Below, in pieces: positions 18,749-27,167 of a DNA stretch of 51,713 bases. The position numbers were made by a program, and so were the translations under genes. The notes under the pieces are model-generated. The model was not told the DNA's origin. It did no database searches and saw only the letters and a program-made list of their open reading frames with translations. The first letter of the stretch is position 1. Every line of letters starts with the position of its first letter. Source of the DNA: an uncultured Lachnospiraceae bacterium (GTDB taxonomy: Bacteria; Bacillota; Clostridia; Lachnospirales; Lachnospiraceae); NCBI GenBank assembly GCA_902790935.1, contig CADATP010000008.1:1-51713 (forward strand), written 5' to 3'.

Positions 18749-20209
18749 TTACTTCTCTTCGATAAGAGCTCTTACAAATTCATAAACTCTTCTTGAGGAG
18801 GAGATATAAAGCTTTTCCTCGGTGGTATGAATATCTTTCATATCGGGGCCGATGGAAACGCAGTCAAGATCCTTTATCTTGTTTCCGAGGAGTCCGCATT
18901 CGAGACCTGCATGTATTGCCTTGAGTGCGGGCTTTTTGCCGTACATTTTTTCAAAGAGACCCATCATCTTTTCTCTTAAAGGAGAGTCTGCTCTGTAAGC
19001 CCAACCGGGGTAATTGCCGCTTGTTACGGTCTTACCGCCGAAGGTTTTTGCAAGAAGGACGGTCTTTTCGGTAAGCTCATTCTTTGCGCTCTCTACGCTG
19101 CTTCTGATAGAAAAGGTTGTGTGAACAACCTGTGCGCCTTCTTTTTCGGTAAGCTCGATGATGCCAAGGTTAAGGGAAGTCTCAACAAGTCCCTCGATAT
19201 CTCCGCTCATAGTCTGAACTCCGTTAGGGCAGGTAAAGATAAACTTTAAAGCGCCCTGCGCATCAAAAAGCTTTGATTTGTCAGAAGGAGATACCTTCTT
19301 AACTCTTACGTAAAGTCCGGGATCTTTTGATGCAAATTCCTTTTTTAGATCTGCTTCAAAAGATGAAACATACTTTTCAAAAGCCTCACAGTCTTTTACC
19401 GCTACAGTCAGGGTAGTAACTCTGGGGATCGCATTATCCGCAAGGCCGCCCTTTAAAGAAGAGAGATATACTTTATCATTACCGGACTCTTCGTAGGATA
19501 CAAGTAGTCTTCCGGTAAGCTTATTTGAGTTTGCTCTGCCTTTAATGATCTCTTCACCGGAATGACCTCCGAGGAGTCCTCCGATCTCTACTTCGTAAAA
19601 GCCCAGTCCTTCAGCAGGAACTTGCTTTACCGGGAAGTATGCATTAAGTCTGAGTCCTCCGGCACAGCTTGTAAGGAAGATTCCCTCATCCTCGGAGTCA
19701 AGGTTTAAGAGTCTGTTTCCTTTAAGCATAGAAAGGTCGATGCCTGAAGCACCTTCCATACCGGTTTCTTCATTGGTAGTAAATACAACTTCAAGACGAG
19801 GGTGCTTTAACGTTTCGTCATCTAAAAGAGCAAGTCCCGAAGCAACGGCGATCCCGTCATCGCCTCCTAAGGAGGTGCCTTCGGCATAGATATAATCTTC
19901 CTTTTCGTTTATGGCCACCTTGAGGGGTTCTTTTTTCATATCGATATTAAGCTCCGGCTTATGTACCGCAACCATATCCATATGTCCCTGAATGATAAGA
20001 GGGGGCTCGTTTTCGTATCCCGGGGTAGCCTCTTTGATAATGATCACATTTTTAAGATCGTCCTGATAAGTCTCTAAGCCGCGATCTTTGCCAAACTTTG
20101 CAAGATAATCGCTGATGGCATCCACGTTGTAGGAGCCGTGAGGGATCTTTGTAAGTTCCTCGAAATAGTAGAAAAGTTTTGATGGTTCAAGATTAGATAA
20201 AACGCCCAT
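18749..20209 (-). CDS. pepD: Aminoacyl-histidine dipeptidase (M20)
   Basis: A 486-residue zinc peptidase of family M20 that hydrolyses dipeptides such as Xaa-His. Metal and catalytic motifs are in the expected order: GHMDMV (His and catalytic Asp), the bridging Asp in LGGDDGIA, TTNEETGMEGA (catalytic Glu and ligand) and LNLDSEDEG. A C-terminal HAGLECG supplies the last ligand. The length matches PepD enzymes of about 485 residues. It has no signal peptide, so it acts in the cytoplasm on imported peptides. It is preceded by GAAAGGACTT on the minus strand and is divergent from the alpha/beta hydrolase. It ends near the bidirectional terminator. Confidence 0.93.
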   Translation of the reverse strand: MGVLSNLEPSKLFYYFEELTKIPHGSYNVDAISDYLAKFGKDRGLETYQDDLKNVIIIKEATPGYENEPPLIIQGHMDMVAVHKPELNIDMKKEPLKVAINEKEDYIYAEGTSLGGDDGIAVASGLALLDDETLKHPRLEVVFTTNEETGMEGASGIDLSMLKGNRLLNLDSEDEGIFLTSCAGGLRLNAYFPVKQVPAEGLGFYEVEIGGLLGGHSGEEIIKGRANSNKLTGRLLVSYEESGNDKVYLSSLKGGLADNAIPRVTTLTVAVKDCEAFEKYVSSFEADLKKEFASKDPGLYVRVKKVSPSDKSKLFDAQGALKFIFTCPNGVQTMSGDIEGLVETSLNLGIIELTEKEGAQVVHTTFSIRSSVESAKNELTEKTVLLAKTFGGKTVTSGNYPGWAYRADSPLREKMMGLFEKMYGKKPALKAIHAGLECGLLGNKIKDLDCVSIGPDMKDIHTTEEKLYISSSRRVYEFVRALIEEK

Positions 20210-20263
20210 ATTTAAGTCCTTTCAACTGTGTTTCAAAAATTCGTTAAAAAATTATCAAATAAA

Positions 20264-20293
20264 TGACACAGAAAATAAATTTAGTAGTATAAT
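20264..20293 (+). promoter_or_regulatory. Promoter of the alpha/beta hydrolase
   Basis: -10 TATAAT at 20288-20293 with a weak -35-like TGACAC at 20264-20269. The ATG at 20292 overlaps this -10 box, so it would lie upstream of the transcript; this supports the downstream start at 20340. Confidence 0.5.
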
Positions 20294-20339
20294 GGTTAAT
20301 CATACACCAACATTAGGAACAATTCAAACGAGGTTACAG

Positions 20340-21272
20340 ATGATTTTTACCAATAATGCTCTTGGCGTAATCCTTATAGTGGCTGCAGTGCTTATCCTTC
20401 TTTGCCTTTTATTTGTTGTTATATTTGCCGTAGGCCTTGCGAGGATGGTTGCCTATCCACATATCATTTCAATCCCTGACGAGATAAAGTACGAAAAAGA
20501 AAAGGGGATGTGGAAGGATTTCGATAAGCTTTCAAAAGAGGAGTTTAAGATCGCGTCCTACGACGGATATGAGCTTAACGCAATCTATGTACCTGCGGAT
20601 AAAGAGAGCGATAAATACGTTATCATATCCCACGGCTACAGCGGCTGCAGATTGGGGAGCGTCAAGTATCTCCATCTTTTCAGGCGCCTTGGTTTTAATG
20701 CCGTAATGTACGATGACAGAGGACACGGGGACAATGCAAAAACCTATTGCACTATGGGCTATAGGGAGAGCAGGGACCTTATAAGCGTAATAGATTACGT
20801 ATACGGAAGATTCGGAGATGATATACTCCTCGGGCTTCACGGAGAGTCCATGGGATCGGGACTTACAAATACCGCTCTCAAGTACTCACCAAAGGTTAGA
20901 TTTATCGTAAGCGACTGCGGATATGCAGACCTCCCGGAGCTTTTAAAGTATCTTGTAAGTCACAATCTTCATCTGCCCGGATTTTTGGAGAAGGCTGCGG
21001 GCATCGCCTCAAAGCTTATTTATAAATACAATTTCAAAGAAGTTAAGCCCATCGAGCAGATAAAAAACAACGAAATCCCCATCTGCTTTTTCCATGGAGA
21101 GGATGACGACTTCATCCCTTGCGAGCATGCAAAGAAGATGTATGAGGCGAATAAGGGATACAAGGAGCTTTATATAGTACCCGGAGCCGGACACGCTATG
21201 TGCGTTATTACTGATGAGGAAGCTTATTTTTCCAATGTTAAAGGCTTTTTAAGCCGGATCGGGGTTATTTAG
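20340..21272 (+). CDS. Membrane-anchored alpha/beta hydrolase
   Basis: A 310-residue protein with one N-terminal hydrophobic segment (about residues 7-33) that looks like a signal anchor, then an alpha/beta hydrolase domain. The nucleophile motif is GESMG, the oxyanion region IISHGYSG, the catalytic Asp in FHGEDDDFIP and the His in GAGHAM. It resembles the BAAT/acyl-hydrolase or prolyl-oligopeptidase-like 'YqkD' group; the substrate is unknown. The start at 20340 is chosen because GAGG lies at 20330-20333 and the earlier in-frame ATG (20292) sits on the promoter. It is divergent from pepD. Confidence 0.82.
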   Translation: MIFTNNALGVILIVAAVLILLCLLFVVIFAVGLARMVAYPHIISIPDEIKYEKEKGMWKDFDKLSKEEFKIASYDGYELNAIYVPADKESDKYVIISHGYSGCRLGSVKYLHLFRRLGFNAVMYDDRGHGDNAKTYCTMGYRESRDLISVIDYVYGRFGDDILLGLHGESMGSGLTNTALKYSPKVRFIVSDCGYADLPELLKYLVSHNLHLPGFLEKAAGIASKLIYKYNFKEVKPIEQIKNNEIPICFFHGEDDDFIPCEHAKKMYEANKGYKELYIVPGAGHAMCVITDEEAYFSNVKGFLSRIGVI

Positions 21273-21338
21273 ATTTATCCGGGAGTAGGATGCGAAACCG
21301 AATATATATGATTTTTTTTGTACTAAGGAAGAGAGACT

Positions 21339-22790
21339 ATGTTTGCTGATGAAAATGTTATCAGAGTAAAGCACGAAATCCTCGAAGAGGTTGCAAAGCT
21401 TGCCTTCGCAGGTGAGCTTGAAGAGAAAAAGAAAGACCTTCCCTACAAGCTGCACAAGGGACCTAAGCCCCAGTACAGATGCTGCATCTACAGGGAAAGA
21501 GAGATTACAAGAGAGAGAATTGAACTCGCCATCGGAAGGACTCTGTCCGGAAACAGCGAGAAAAATATAATCCAGGTTATAAGATCGGCCTGTGAGGACT
21601 GTCCGATCTCCAGCTATACCGTTACGGAAAACTGCCAGAACTGTATGGGTAAGGCCTGCGTCAACGCCTGCAGATTCGGCGCCGTTGAGCCGGGAAGAGA
21701 TCGTTCACATATCGATGCACAGAAATGCAAGGAATGCGGAAGATGTGCTGAGGCCTGCCCTTACAACGCTATTGCGCACCTTGTAAGACCCTGCAAGAAT
21801 TCATGTCCCGTTGGTGCGATCAGTTATGATGAGGACGGTATTTCCGTTATAGACGAAAGCAAGTGTATCAGATGCGGAAAGTGTATCCACAGCTGCCCCT
21901 TCGGCGCTATCGGATCAAAGACCTTTATAGTACCGGTTATTGAAGCACTAAAGTCGGATAAGAAAGTTTACGCTATCGTAGCACCTGCTTCGGAAGGAAT
22001 GTTTGGACCCGACAGAGGCTTTGCAAGCTGGGAAAAGGCGATGAAGGAAATTGGCTTTGACGGCTTTTTTGAGGTTGGGATCGGAGCTGATATGACGGCC
22101 TATGCAGAGGCGAAAGAGTGGTTAGAGGCCGTAAAAGAGGGAAAGAATAAGGTAACCAGCTGCTGCCCTGCTTTTGTTAATTTTATAAAGAGACATTTCA
22201 CGGATCTCGAGGGGCTGATCTCCAATACGGTAAGCCCTATGTGCGCTACATCAAGGATGATAAAAAGAGATCATCCCGGTGCGGTGGTGGTATTTATCGG
22301 ACCTTGCATCGCCAAAAAGTCAGAGATAGTTGACGAAAATATCGAGGGTAATGCCGATTACGTTCTCACATACAGTGAGATCCGTGCTATAATGCGAGCT
22401 AAAGGAGTAAGGCTTGAGCCATGTGACAATCCTTATAACCAGCAGGCTTCCGTTTACGGAAAGAGATTCGGAAATGCGGGAGGCGTTACTGCGGCAGTAC
22501 TTGAGAGCATGAAAGAGATGGGATGCGAAGAGACTCCCCCGGTATACAAGGCCGACGGAATCTTAGAATGCAAGAAGGCCCTTCTTTTAATGAGAGCCGG
22601 AAAGCTTCCGGAGAACTTTATCGAGGGAATGGTGTGCGAGGGAGGCTGCGTAGGCGGCCCCAGCGCGTACAGCAAGGAGGTCTCCGCCAAGAGATACAGA
22701 GACGATATGCTCTCGAAGGCAGACGACAGGAAAATCAGTGACAACATTGGGAATTACTCTGCCTCAGATATTCATATGGAAAAAGTATGA
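21339..22790 (+). CDS. [FeFe]-hydrogenase-like protein, group B type
   Basis: A 483-residue iron-sulfur protein. N-terminal cysteine clusters (CEDCPIS, CQNCMGKACVNAC, then CKECGRCAEAC and CIRCGKCIHSC) give ferredoxin-type 4Fe-4S sites at about 85-190. The H-cluster motifs follow: L1 TSCCPAF (273-279), L2 GPCIAKKSE (Cys323) and L3 EGMVCEGGCVGGP (Cys433, Cys437). All four H-cluster cysteines are present. L2 has Gly where classic enzymes have Met (MPC), and L1 ends in Phe not Trp, as in the poorly studied monomeric group B. It may catalyse H2/H+ conversion with ferredoxin or sense H2. The HydEFG maturases are not in the window. The ATG follows AAGGAAGAG. Confidence 0.85.
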   Translation: MFADENVIRVKHEILEEVAKLAFAGELEEKKKDLPYKLHKGPKPQYRCCIYREREITRERIELAIGRTLSGNSEKNIIQVIRSACEDCPISSYTVTENCQNCMGKACVNACRFGAVEPGRDRSHIDAQKCKECGRCAEACPYNAIAHLVRPCKNSCPVGAISYDEDGISVIDESKCIRCGKCIHSCPFGAIGSKTFIVPVIEALKSDKKVYAIVAPASEGMFGPDRGFASWEKAMKEIGFDGFFEVGIGADMTAYAEAKEWLEAVKEGKNKVTSCCPAFVNFIKRHFTDLEGLISNTVSPMCATSRMIKRDHPGAVVVFIGPCIAKKSEIVDENIEGNADYVLTYSEIRAIMRAKGVRLEPCDNPYNQQASVYGKRFGNAGGVTAAVLESMKEMGCEETPPVYKADGILECKKALLLMRAGKLPENFIEGMVCEGGCVGGPSAYSKEVSAKRYRDDMLSKADDRKISDNIGNYSASDIHMEKV

Positions 22791-22806
22791 TACAGCTTTG
22801 CTGTAT
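22790..22806 (+). other. Small hairpin between hydrogenase and ABC genes
   Basis: ATACAGC (22790-22796) pairs with GCTGTAT (22800-22806) around a TTT loop, directly at the hydrogenase stop codon. There is no T-run, so it may mark mRNA processing or partial uncoupling rather than termination. Confidence 0.4.
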
Positions 22807-22838
22807 ATATAAAAGAAAACAGAAAGAAGGACGGAAAG

Positions 22839-23828
22839 ATGAAAAAAAGCTTTTTTGGCAGAGTTCTTTCGGCAGTGATGGCACTGACCCTTGCGGGAAG
22901 TATACTTACCGGCTGCGGAGCTTCCAAGGATGAGACATTGGTCAAGGTCGGAGCTATGAGCGGACCTACCGCTATGAGTATGGTAAAGATCATGGAAGAT
23001 TCCTCAAACGGACAGTCATTGTGCAATTATGAGTTTGACGAGCTGGCTACGGATGCGTCGGCATTTGTCGCTCCGATCGCAAAGGGAGAGCTTGATATAG
23101 CCTGCATCCCCTCAAACCTTGCCTCAGTTATTTACAACAAGACCGAGGGAGGAGTTGTGGTACTTGCCACATGTAATCTTGGTGTGCTTAATGTAGTAGC
23201 CAAAGATGACAGTATCGCTGCAGTTTCAGATCTTGCCGGAAAGAAGATTTATATGACCGGAGAGGGCGCCGTGCCCGAGTTTACCGTAAGATATATCCTT
23301 TCCAAGAACGGACTGGATTTTGACAAGGATATTGAGGTAATCTGGTGCGCTGATACAACCGAGGCTCTTTCATATATCAAGGCAGATGAAGCTGCAGTAG
23401 CTGTTCTTCCTCAGCCCTTTGTTACCGCCGCCTGTGCTCAGGTAGAGGGACTTAAGCCTGTGATAGATCTTAATGACGCATGGAGCGAGGCTTCCGAAGG
23501 CGGAAATATTGTTACCGGAGTAGTTTTGGCAAGAAAAGAATTCGTAGAAAGCCATCCAAAGGTTATAGAGAATTTCCTTAAGGAGTATGAGCTTTCAGTT
23601 GCCTTCGCAAATGAAAAAACAGAGGAGGCAGCGGCTCTTATCGAAAAGTACGGCATCGTCGCAAAGGCAGCCATAGCGCAGAAAGCACTTCCGGGATGCA
23701 ACTTGACCTGCAAGACGGGGGATGAGCTTAAGACTTATCTTGAAGGATATTTAAGCGCTCTTTACGAATTAAACCCCGCAAGTGTCGGCGGACAGCTTCC
23801 TGCAGATGATTTCTATTTCAGCAAATAA
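22839..23828 (+). CDS. ABC transporter substrate-binding lipoprotein
   Basis: A 329-residue secreted lipoprotein: basic N-terminus, hydrophobic stretch and lipobox LTGC (Cys near residue 26). The mature part resembles the NMT1/SsuA/TauA-like binding proteins: 'KVGAMSGPTAMSMVKIM', 'GELDIACIPSNLASVIYN', 'LAGKKIYMTGEGAVPEF' and 'AVLPQPFVTAA'. This family binds sulfonates, thiamine precursors and related small molecules; the ligand here is unknown. It is followed 6 nt later by its permease. It comes after the hydrogenase gene with a 48-nt gap, so joint transcription is possible. Confidence 0.88.
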   Translation: MKKSFFGRVLSAVMALTLAGSILTGCGASKDETLVKVGAMSGPTAMSMVKIMEDSSNGQSLCNYEFDELATDASAFVAPIAKGELDIACIPSNLASVIYNKTEGGVVVLATCNLGVLNVVAKDDSIAAVSDLAGKKIYMTGEGAVPEFTVRYILSKNGLDFDKDIEVIWCADTTEALSYIKADEAAVAVLPQPFVTAACAQVEGLKPVIDLNDAWSEASEGGNIVTGVVLARKEFVESHPKVIENFLKEYELSVAFANEKTEEAAALIEKYGIVAKAAIAQKALPGCNLTCKTGDELKTYLEGYLSALYELNPASVGGQLPADDFYFSK

Positions 23829-23834
23829 CAGATT

Positions 23835-24599
23835 ATGAAGGACAAGAAAACATCCGAAAAAAAATCTATTCTTTATAAAGCTTTATCAATAGCCACCGCG
23901 CTGCTTCTCTGGCAGCTGGTGGCGCTTTTGGTGGATAGCGATATTCTACTTGTGGGCCCATGGCAGGTTATAACTAGGCTTGTTTTCATTTGGCGTGAAG
24001 ACGGTTTTTTAACTGCTGTGGGCTTTAGCTTACTCCATATATTCGGAGGTTTTTTACTTGGCATTGTATTAGGACTTATCCTTGCCTGCCTTGCCGCAAG
24101 ATATAAAGCCGTAAAGATTTTCTTATGGCCCTATATGGCCTGCATAAAATCAGTGCCTGTTGCTTCTTTTGTTGTCATCTGTCTGGTATGGCTCTCGCCT
24201 GCGAGGCTTTCTGTATTTATATCCTTTTTGATCGTTCTTCCCATCATGTACCAAAATACGCTTACTGCAATAGAGGGACTTGATAAGTCTCTTACGGATC
24301 TGGCAAAGCTTGAAAAATTATCTTATCCGAGGGCACTTAAGGAAATCTTTCTTCCGAGTATCGCTCCTCAGATAAAGTCAAGCACCTCACTATGCGCGGG
24401 AATAGCATGGAAGGCGGGAATTGCCGCAGAGGTGATCGGAACGCCGCATTTTTCCATTGGCCGAAAGCTCTATCTTGCAAAGACCTATCTTGCGACGGAC
24501 GATCTTCTTGCATGGACGGTTATAGTCGTACTTGTGAGCATACTTTTTGAGAAACTATTTGTACTTGTCATAGGGAAGATTTTGGGGGAGTCTGATTGA
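23835..24599 (+). CDS. ABC transporter permease (SsuC/TauC type)
   Basis: A 254-residue inner-membrane protein with about six hydrophobic segments. The cytoplasmic coupling loop typical of the family is at the expected place (EGLDKSLTDLAKLEKLSYPR...LKEIFLPSI). It pairs with the lipoprotein just upstream. The expected ATPase gene is missing: the next gene is a GGDEF protein on the same strand. Either an unlinked ATPase serves this transporter or the ATPase was lost. The ATG has only weak upstream purines, fitting translational coupling to the previous gene. Confidence 0.88.
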   Translation: MKDKKTSEKKSILYKALSIATALLLWQLVALLVDSDILLVGPWQVITRLVFIWREDGFLTAVGFSLLHIFGGFLLGIVLGLILACLAARYKAVKIFLWPYMACIKSVPVASFVVICLVWLSPARLSVFISFLIVLPIMYQNTLTAIEGLDKSLTDLAKLEKLSYPRALKEIFLPSIAPQIKSSTSLCAGIAWKAGIAAEVIGTPHFSIGRKLYLAKTYLATDDLLAWTVIVVLVSILFEKLFVLVIGKILGESD

Positions 24600-24645
24600 G
24601 ATAAAGGCAAATGCATGGTATTATAAAAAGCAGGTGGAAGTAAAC

Positions 24646-25752
24646 ATGTATGAGACGATAAAAGATTTAGTGCTGATAAATTTCATACCTATTTGTACAC
24701 TTATTTTTTTATTTGTGACGCTGAGACTTAACGATGCATATGAGCGAGACGTATCAAGGCTGTTTTATCCGGTCCTGATCAGTATAGCTTTGCTCCTTGT
24801 TATAGACAACATGGACTACCAGCTTACTGTGATAAAATACGGTAACCTTTTCCATGCGATCGTTGTTTTTCTGGGCTACAATTTAAGGATCAGGATACTT
24901 GTGAGACTTATGGAAATAGCTATGAGGGACCGCAAGGTGTATAGGACCAATTTCCTGGGAGACTGGAGAAAGATGATTCTTCAGGTTCCTTTTCTTGTTG
25001 CGTTCTTTATTACGGTTACTTCCTTCTTCTCACAGTGGGTCTTCTGGTATGACGAAGATGGCGCTTTTCGCCGGGGACCTCTTAGCTACACACCTCATAT
25101 AGTCAGCATTATCTACGGATTGATTATTATTGTTTACTCCATCAGGATATGGGTAAAGAACAGGCGCGTATCGGAAGCCGTGATCCTTATTATCACCACG
25201 ATCCTTGCCGTCGGAGCGACTGCGATTGAAACTGTGTTCGGAGTCTGGGGCATACTTGTTTCCTTTATGTCGCTAGCCACCGTATTTTACTACCTGTGTA
25301 TCCATACCGAATACTTTAAATATGATCTTCTTACCGGAGCTTTTAACCGTACGATCTTTAAGGCTGATCTTAAAAAGGCAAGAAGCAAGGGAAGATGCGC
25401 TGTTTTGTCCATCGACCTTAACGACCTTAAAAAGATAAACGACAATAAGGGCCATCTGGCCGGAGATGAGGCCTTAAAAAAGACCGCGGAGATAATTGTA
25501 TCAAGCATAGATCCCGGATGCACCTTATACAGAACGGGAGGGGATGAGTTTACTGTTATAGCAAGGGGAGTCGAGGAGAAAGACGTTGAGGATATGATCG
25601 CTAAAATGCGTCTTGAAATGATCGGGACGGATTATACATTTGCCATCGGTTACTCTATGTGGGAGAAGGAAACCAGTTTTAACGAAGCATACGCAAAGGC
25701 AGACAAAAAAATGTATGAAAACAAGGCCGATATGAAAAAGTCGTCAAGATAA
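24646..25752 (+). CDS. Membrane GGDEF diguanylate cyclase
   Basis: A 368-residue protein. Residues 1-220 contain about seven hydrophobic segments, like 7TM-type sensor inputs; 225-368 form a GGDEF domain with DLNDLKKINDNKGHLAGDEAL and an intact GGDEF at 298-302. It is therefore predicted to make c-di-GMP from two GTP. No RxxD inhibitory site is seen before GGDEF, so product inhibition at that site is unlikely. The ATG at 24646 is chosen over an in-frame GTG at 24634 because AGGTGGA precedes it. It is located 46 nt after the permease and is not functionally tied to it. Confidence 0.88.
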   Translation: MYETIKDLVLINFIPICTLIFLFVTLRLNDAYERDVSRLFYPVLISIALLLVIDNMDYQLTVIKYGNLFHAIVVFLGYNLRIRILVRLMEIAMRDRKVYRTNFLGDWRKMILQVPFLVAFFITVTSFFSQWVFWYDEDGAFRRGPLSYTPHIVSIIYGLIIIVYSIRIWVKNRRVSEAVILIITTILAVGATAIETVFGVWGILVSFMSLATVFYYLCIHTEYFKYDLLTGAFNRTIFKADLKKARSKGRCAVLSIDLNDLKKINDNKGHLAGDEALKKTAEIIVSSIDPGCTLYRTGGDEFTVIARGVEEKDVEDMIAKMRLEMIGTDYTFAIGYSMWEKETSFNEAYAKADKKMYENKADMKKSSR

Positions 25753-25784
25753 AACAAGATAAAATAAGATAAAAATAAAATAAG
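25746..25784 (+). repeat. Phased A-tract repeat
   Basis: Three decamers AAGATAAAAC / AAGATAAAAT / AAGATAAAAA in tandem (25746-25775) and a partial fourth. A-tracts every 10 bp predict a DNA bend. The repeat begins in the last codons of the GGDEF gene and lies 75 nt before the sulfhydrylase. Confidence 0.75.
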
Positions 25785-25858
25785 AACTTTAAACATATTA
25801 AAAAATTGAAAAAATCGGGTATTTATTTCCCGTAAAATACAGACAAAGAGGAGATTTT

Positions 25859-27142
25859 ATGGAAAACTACACTATCAACACCAAATGTGTACAGGCCGGA
25901 TACAGACCCGGCAACGGAGAGCCCAGACAGATTCCTATAGTTCAGTCAACAACGTTTAAATATGACACCAGCGAAGATATGGGTAAGCTTTTTGACTTAG
26001 AGGCCAGCGGATATTTCTACACCAGGCTTCAAAACCCCACCAATGACTATGTTGCGGCAAAGATCGCAGCTCTTGAAGGCGGCACTGCTGCGATGCTTAC
26101 TTCATCCGGACAGGCGGCAAACTTTTTTGCCCTCTTTAATATCTGTGAATGCGGAAGCCACATCGTAGCATCTTCATCAATCTACGGAGGAACCTTTAAT
26201 CTTATCTCTGTTACTATGGCAAAGATGGGAATCGAAGTTACCTTCGTAAGCCCTACAGCTTCCGAAGAGGAGCTTAACGCGGCATTTAGGGACAATACAA
26301 GAGCCGTTTTCGGAGAGACTATCGCAAACCCCGCTCTTACTGTACTTGATATTGAGAAGTTTGCAAAGGCTGCACATGCACATGGCGTACCTCTTATTGT
26401 AGACAATACATTCCCCACTCCCGTAAACTGCAGACCTATCGAGTGGGGAGCTGATATCGTTACACATTCAACAACAAAGTATATGGACGGACACGGCGCC
26501 GCTGTAGGCGGAGCTATCGTAGATTCCGGAAAGTTTGACTGGATGGCACATGCCGACAAGTTCCCCGGACTTTGCACTCCCGACGAATCTTACCACGGGA
26601 TCACATACGCGGAGAAGTTCGGTAAAGAAGGAGCCTTCATCACAAAGGCTACAGCACAGCTTATGAGAGACTTTGGATCCATCCAGTCTCCTCAGCATGC
26701 ATTTATCTTAAATCTCGGACTTGAGTCACTTCACGTTCGTATGCCCAGACATGTTGAAAACGGACAGGCTGTTGCGGAGTTCCTTGAAAAGCATCCTAAA
26801 GTTGTAAAGGTCAACTATCCCGGACTTAAGTCAGATCCTTATTACGAGCTTGGACAGAAATATCTTCCTAACGGCGGATGCGGCGTAGTAAGCTTTGAAC
26901 TTAAGGGCGGAAGAGATGCGGCACAGAAATTCATGAAAGGGCTGAAGTTAGCGGCAATCGAGACACATGTTGCTGATGCAAGAACCTGTTGCCTCAATCC
27001 CGCAACCTCTACCCACAGACAGATGAGCGATGAGCAGCTCGCCCAGGCAGGCATCCCTGCGGGACTTGTAAGAATGTCCTGCGGACTTGAAGATAAAAAG
27101 GATCTTATCGCAGATATAGAGAATGCGTTAAATCAGATTTAA
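25859..27142 (+). CDS. metY: O-acetylhomoserine aminocarboxypropyltransferase
   Basis: A 427-residue PLP enzyme of the Cys/Met metabolism family that makes homocysteine from O-acetylhomoserine and sulfide. YTRLQNPTND supplies the Tyr/Arg phosphate-binding residues from the partner subunit; Lys207 in THSTTKYMDGHG is the PLP Schiff base; SSGQAA binds phosphate. The length of about 430 is typical of MetY rather than the shorter MetB/MetC group (about 390). The ATG is preceded by GAGGAGATTTT. A weak inverted repeat (CGGG/CCCG at 25816-25832) lies upstream; no clear promoter spacing was found. Some relatives have cysteine synthase activity. Confidence 0.9.
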   Translation: MENYTINTKCVQAGYRPGNGEPRQIPIVQSTTFKYDTSEDMGKLFDLEASGYFYTRLQNPTNDYVAAKIAALEGGTAAMLTSSGQAANFFALFNICECGSHIVASSSIYGGTFNLISVTMAKMGIEVTFVSPTASEEELNAAFRDNTRAVFGETIANPALTVLDIEKFAKAAHAHGVPLIVDNTFPTPVNCRPIEWGADIVTHSTTKYMDGHGAAVGGAIVDSGKFDWMAHADKFPGLCTPDESYHGITYAEKFGKEGAFITKATAQLMRDFGSIQSPQHAFILNLGLESLHVRMPRHVENGQAVAEFLEKHPKVVKVNYPGLKSDPYYELGQKYLPNGGCGVVSFELKGGRDAAQKFMKGLKLAAIETHVADARTCCLNPATSTHRQMSDEQLAQAGIPAGLVRMSCGLEDKKDLIADIENALNQI

Positions 27143-27167
27143 TACTATAAACGATGTGAGGACAGTT

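Noticed and set aside
20292-20339. Earlier ATG for the alpha/beta hydrolase
   Set aside because: It overlaps the -10 box TATAAT and has no ribosome binding site.
25806-25838. Promoter before metY (TTGAAA ... TAAAAT)
   Set aside because: The spacer is 21 nt, too long for a normal sigma-A promoter; kept only as a note.
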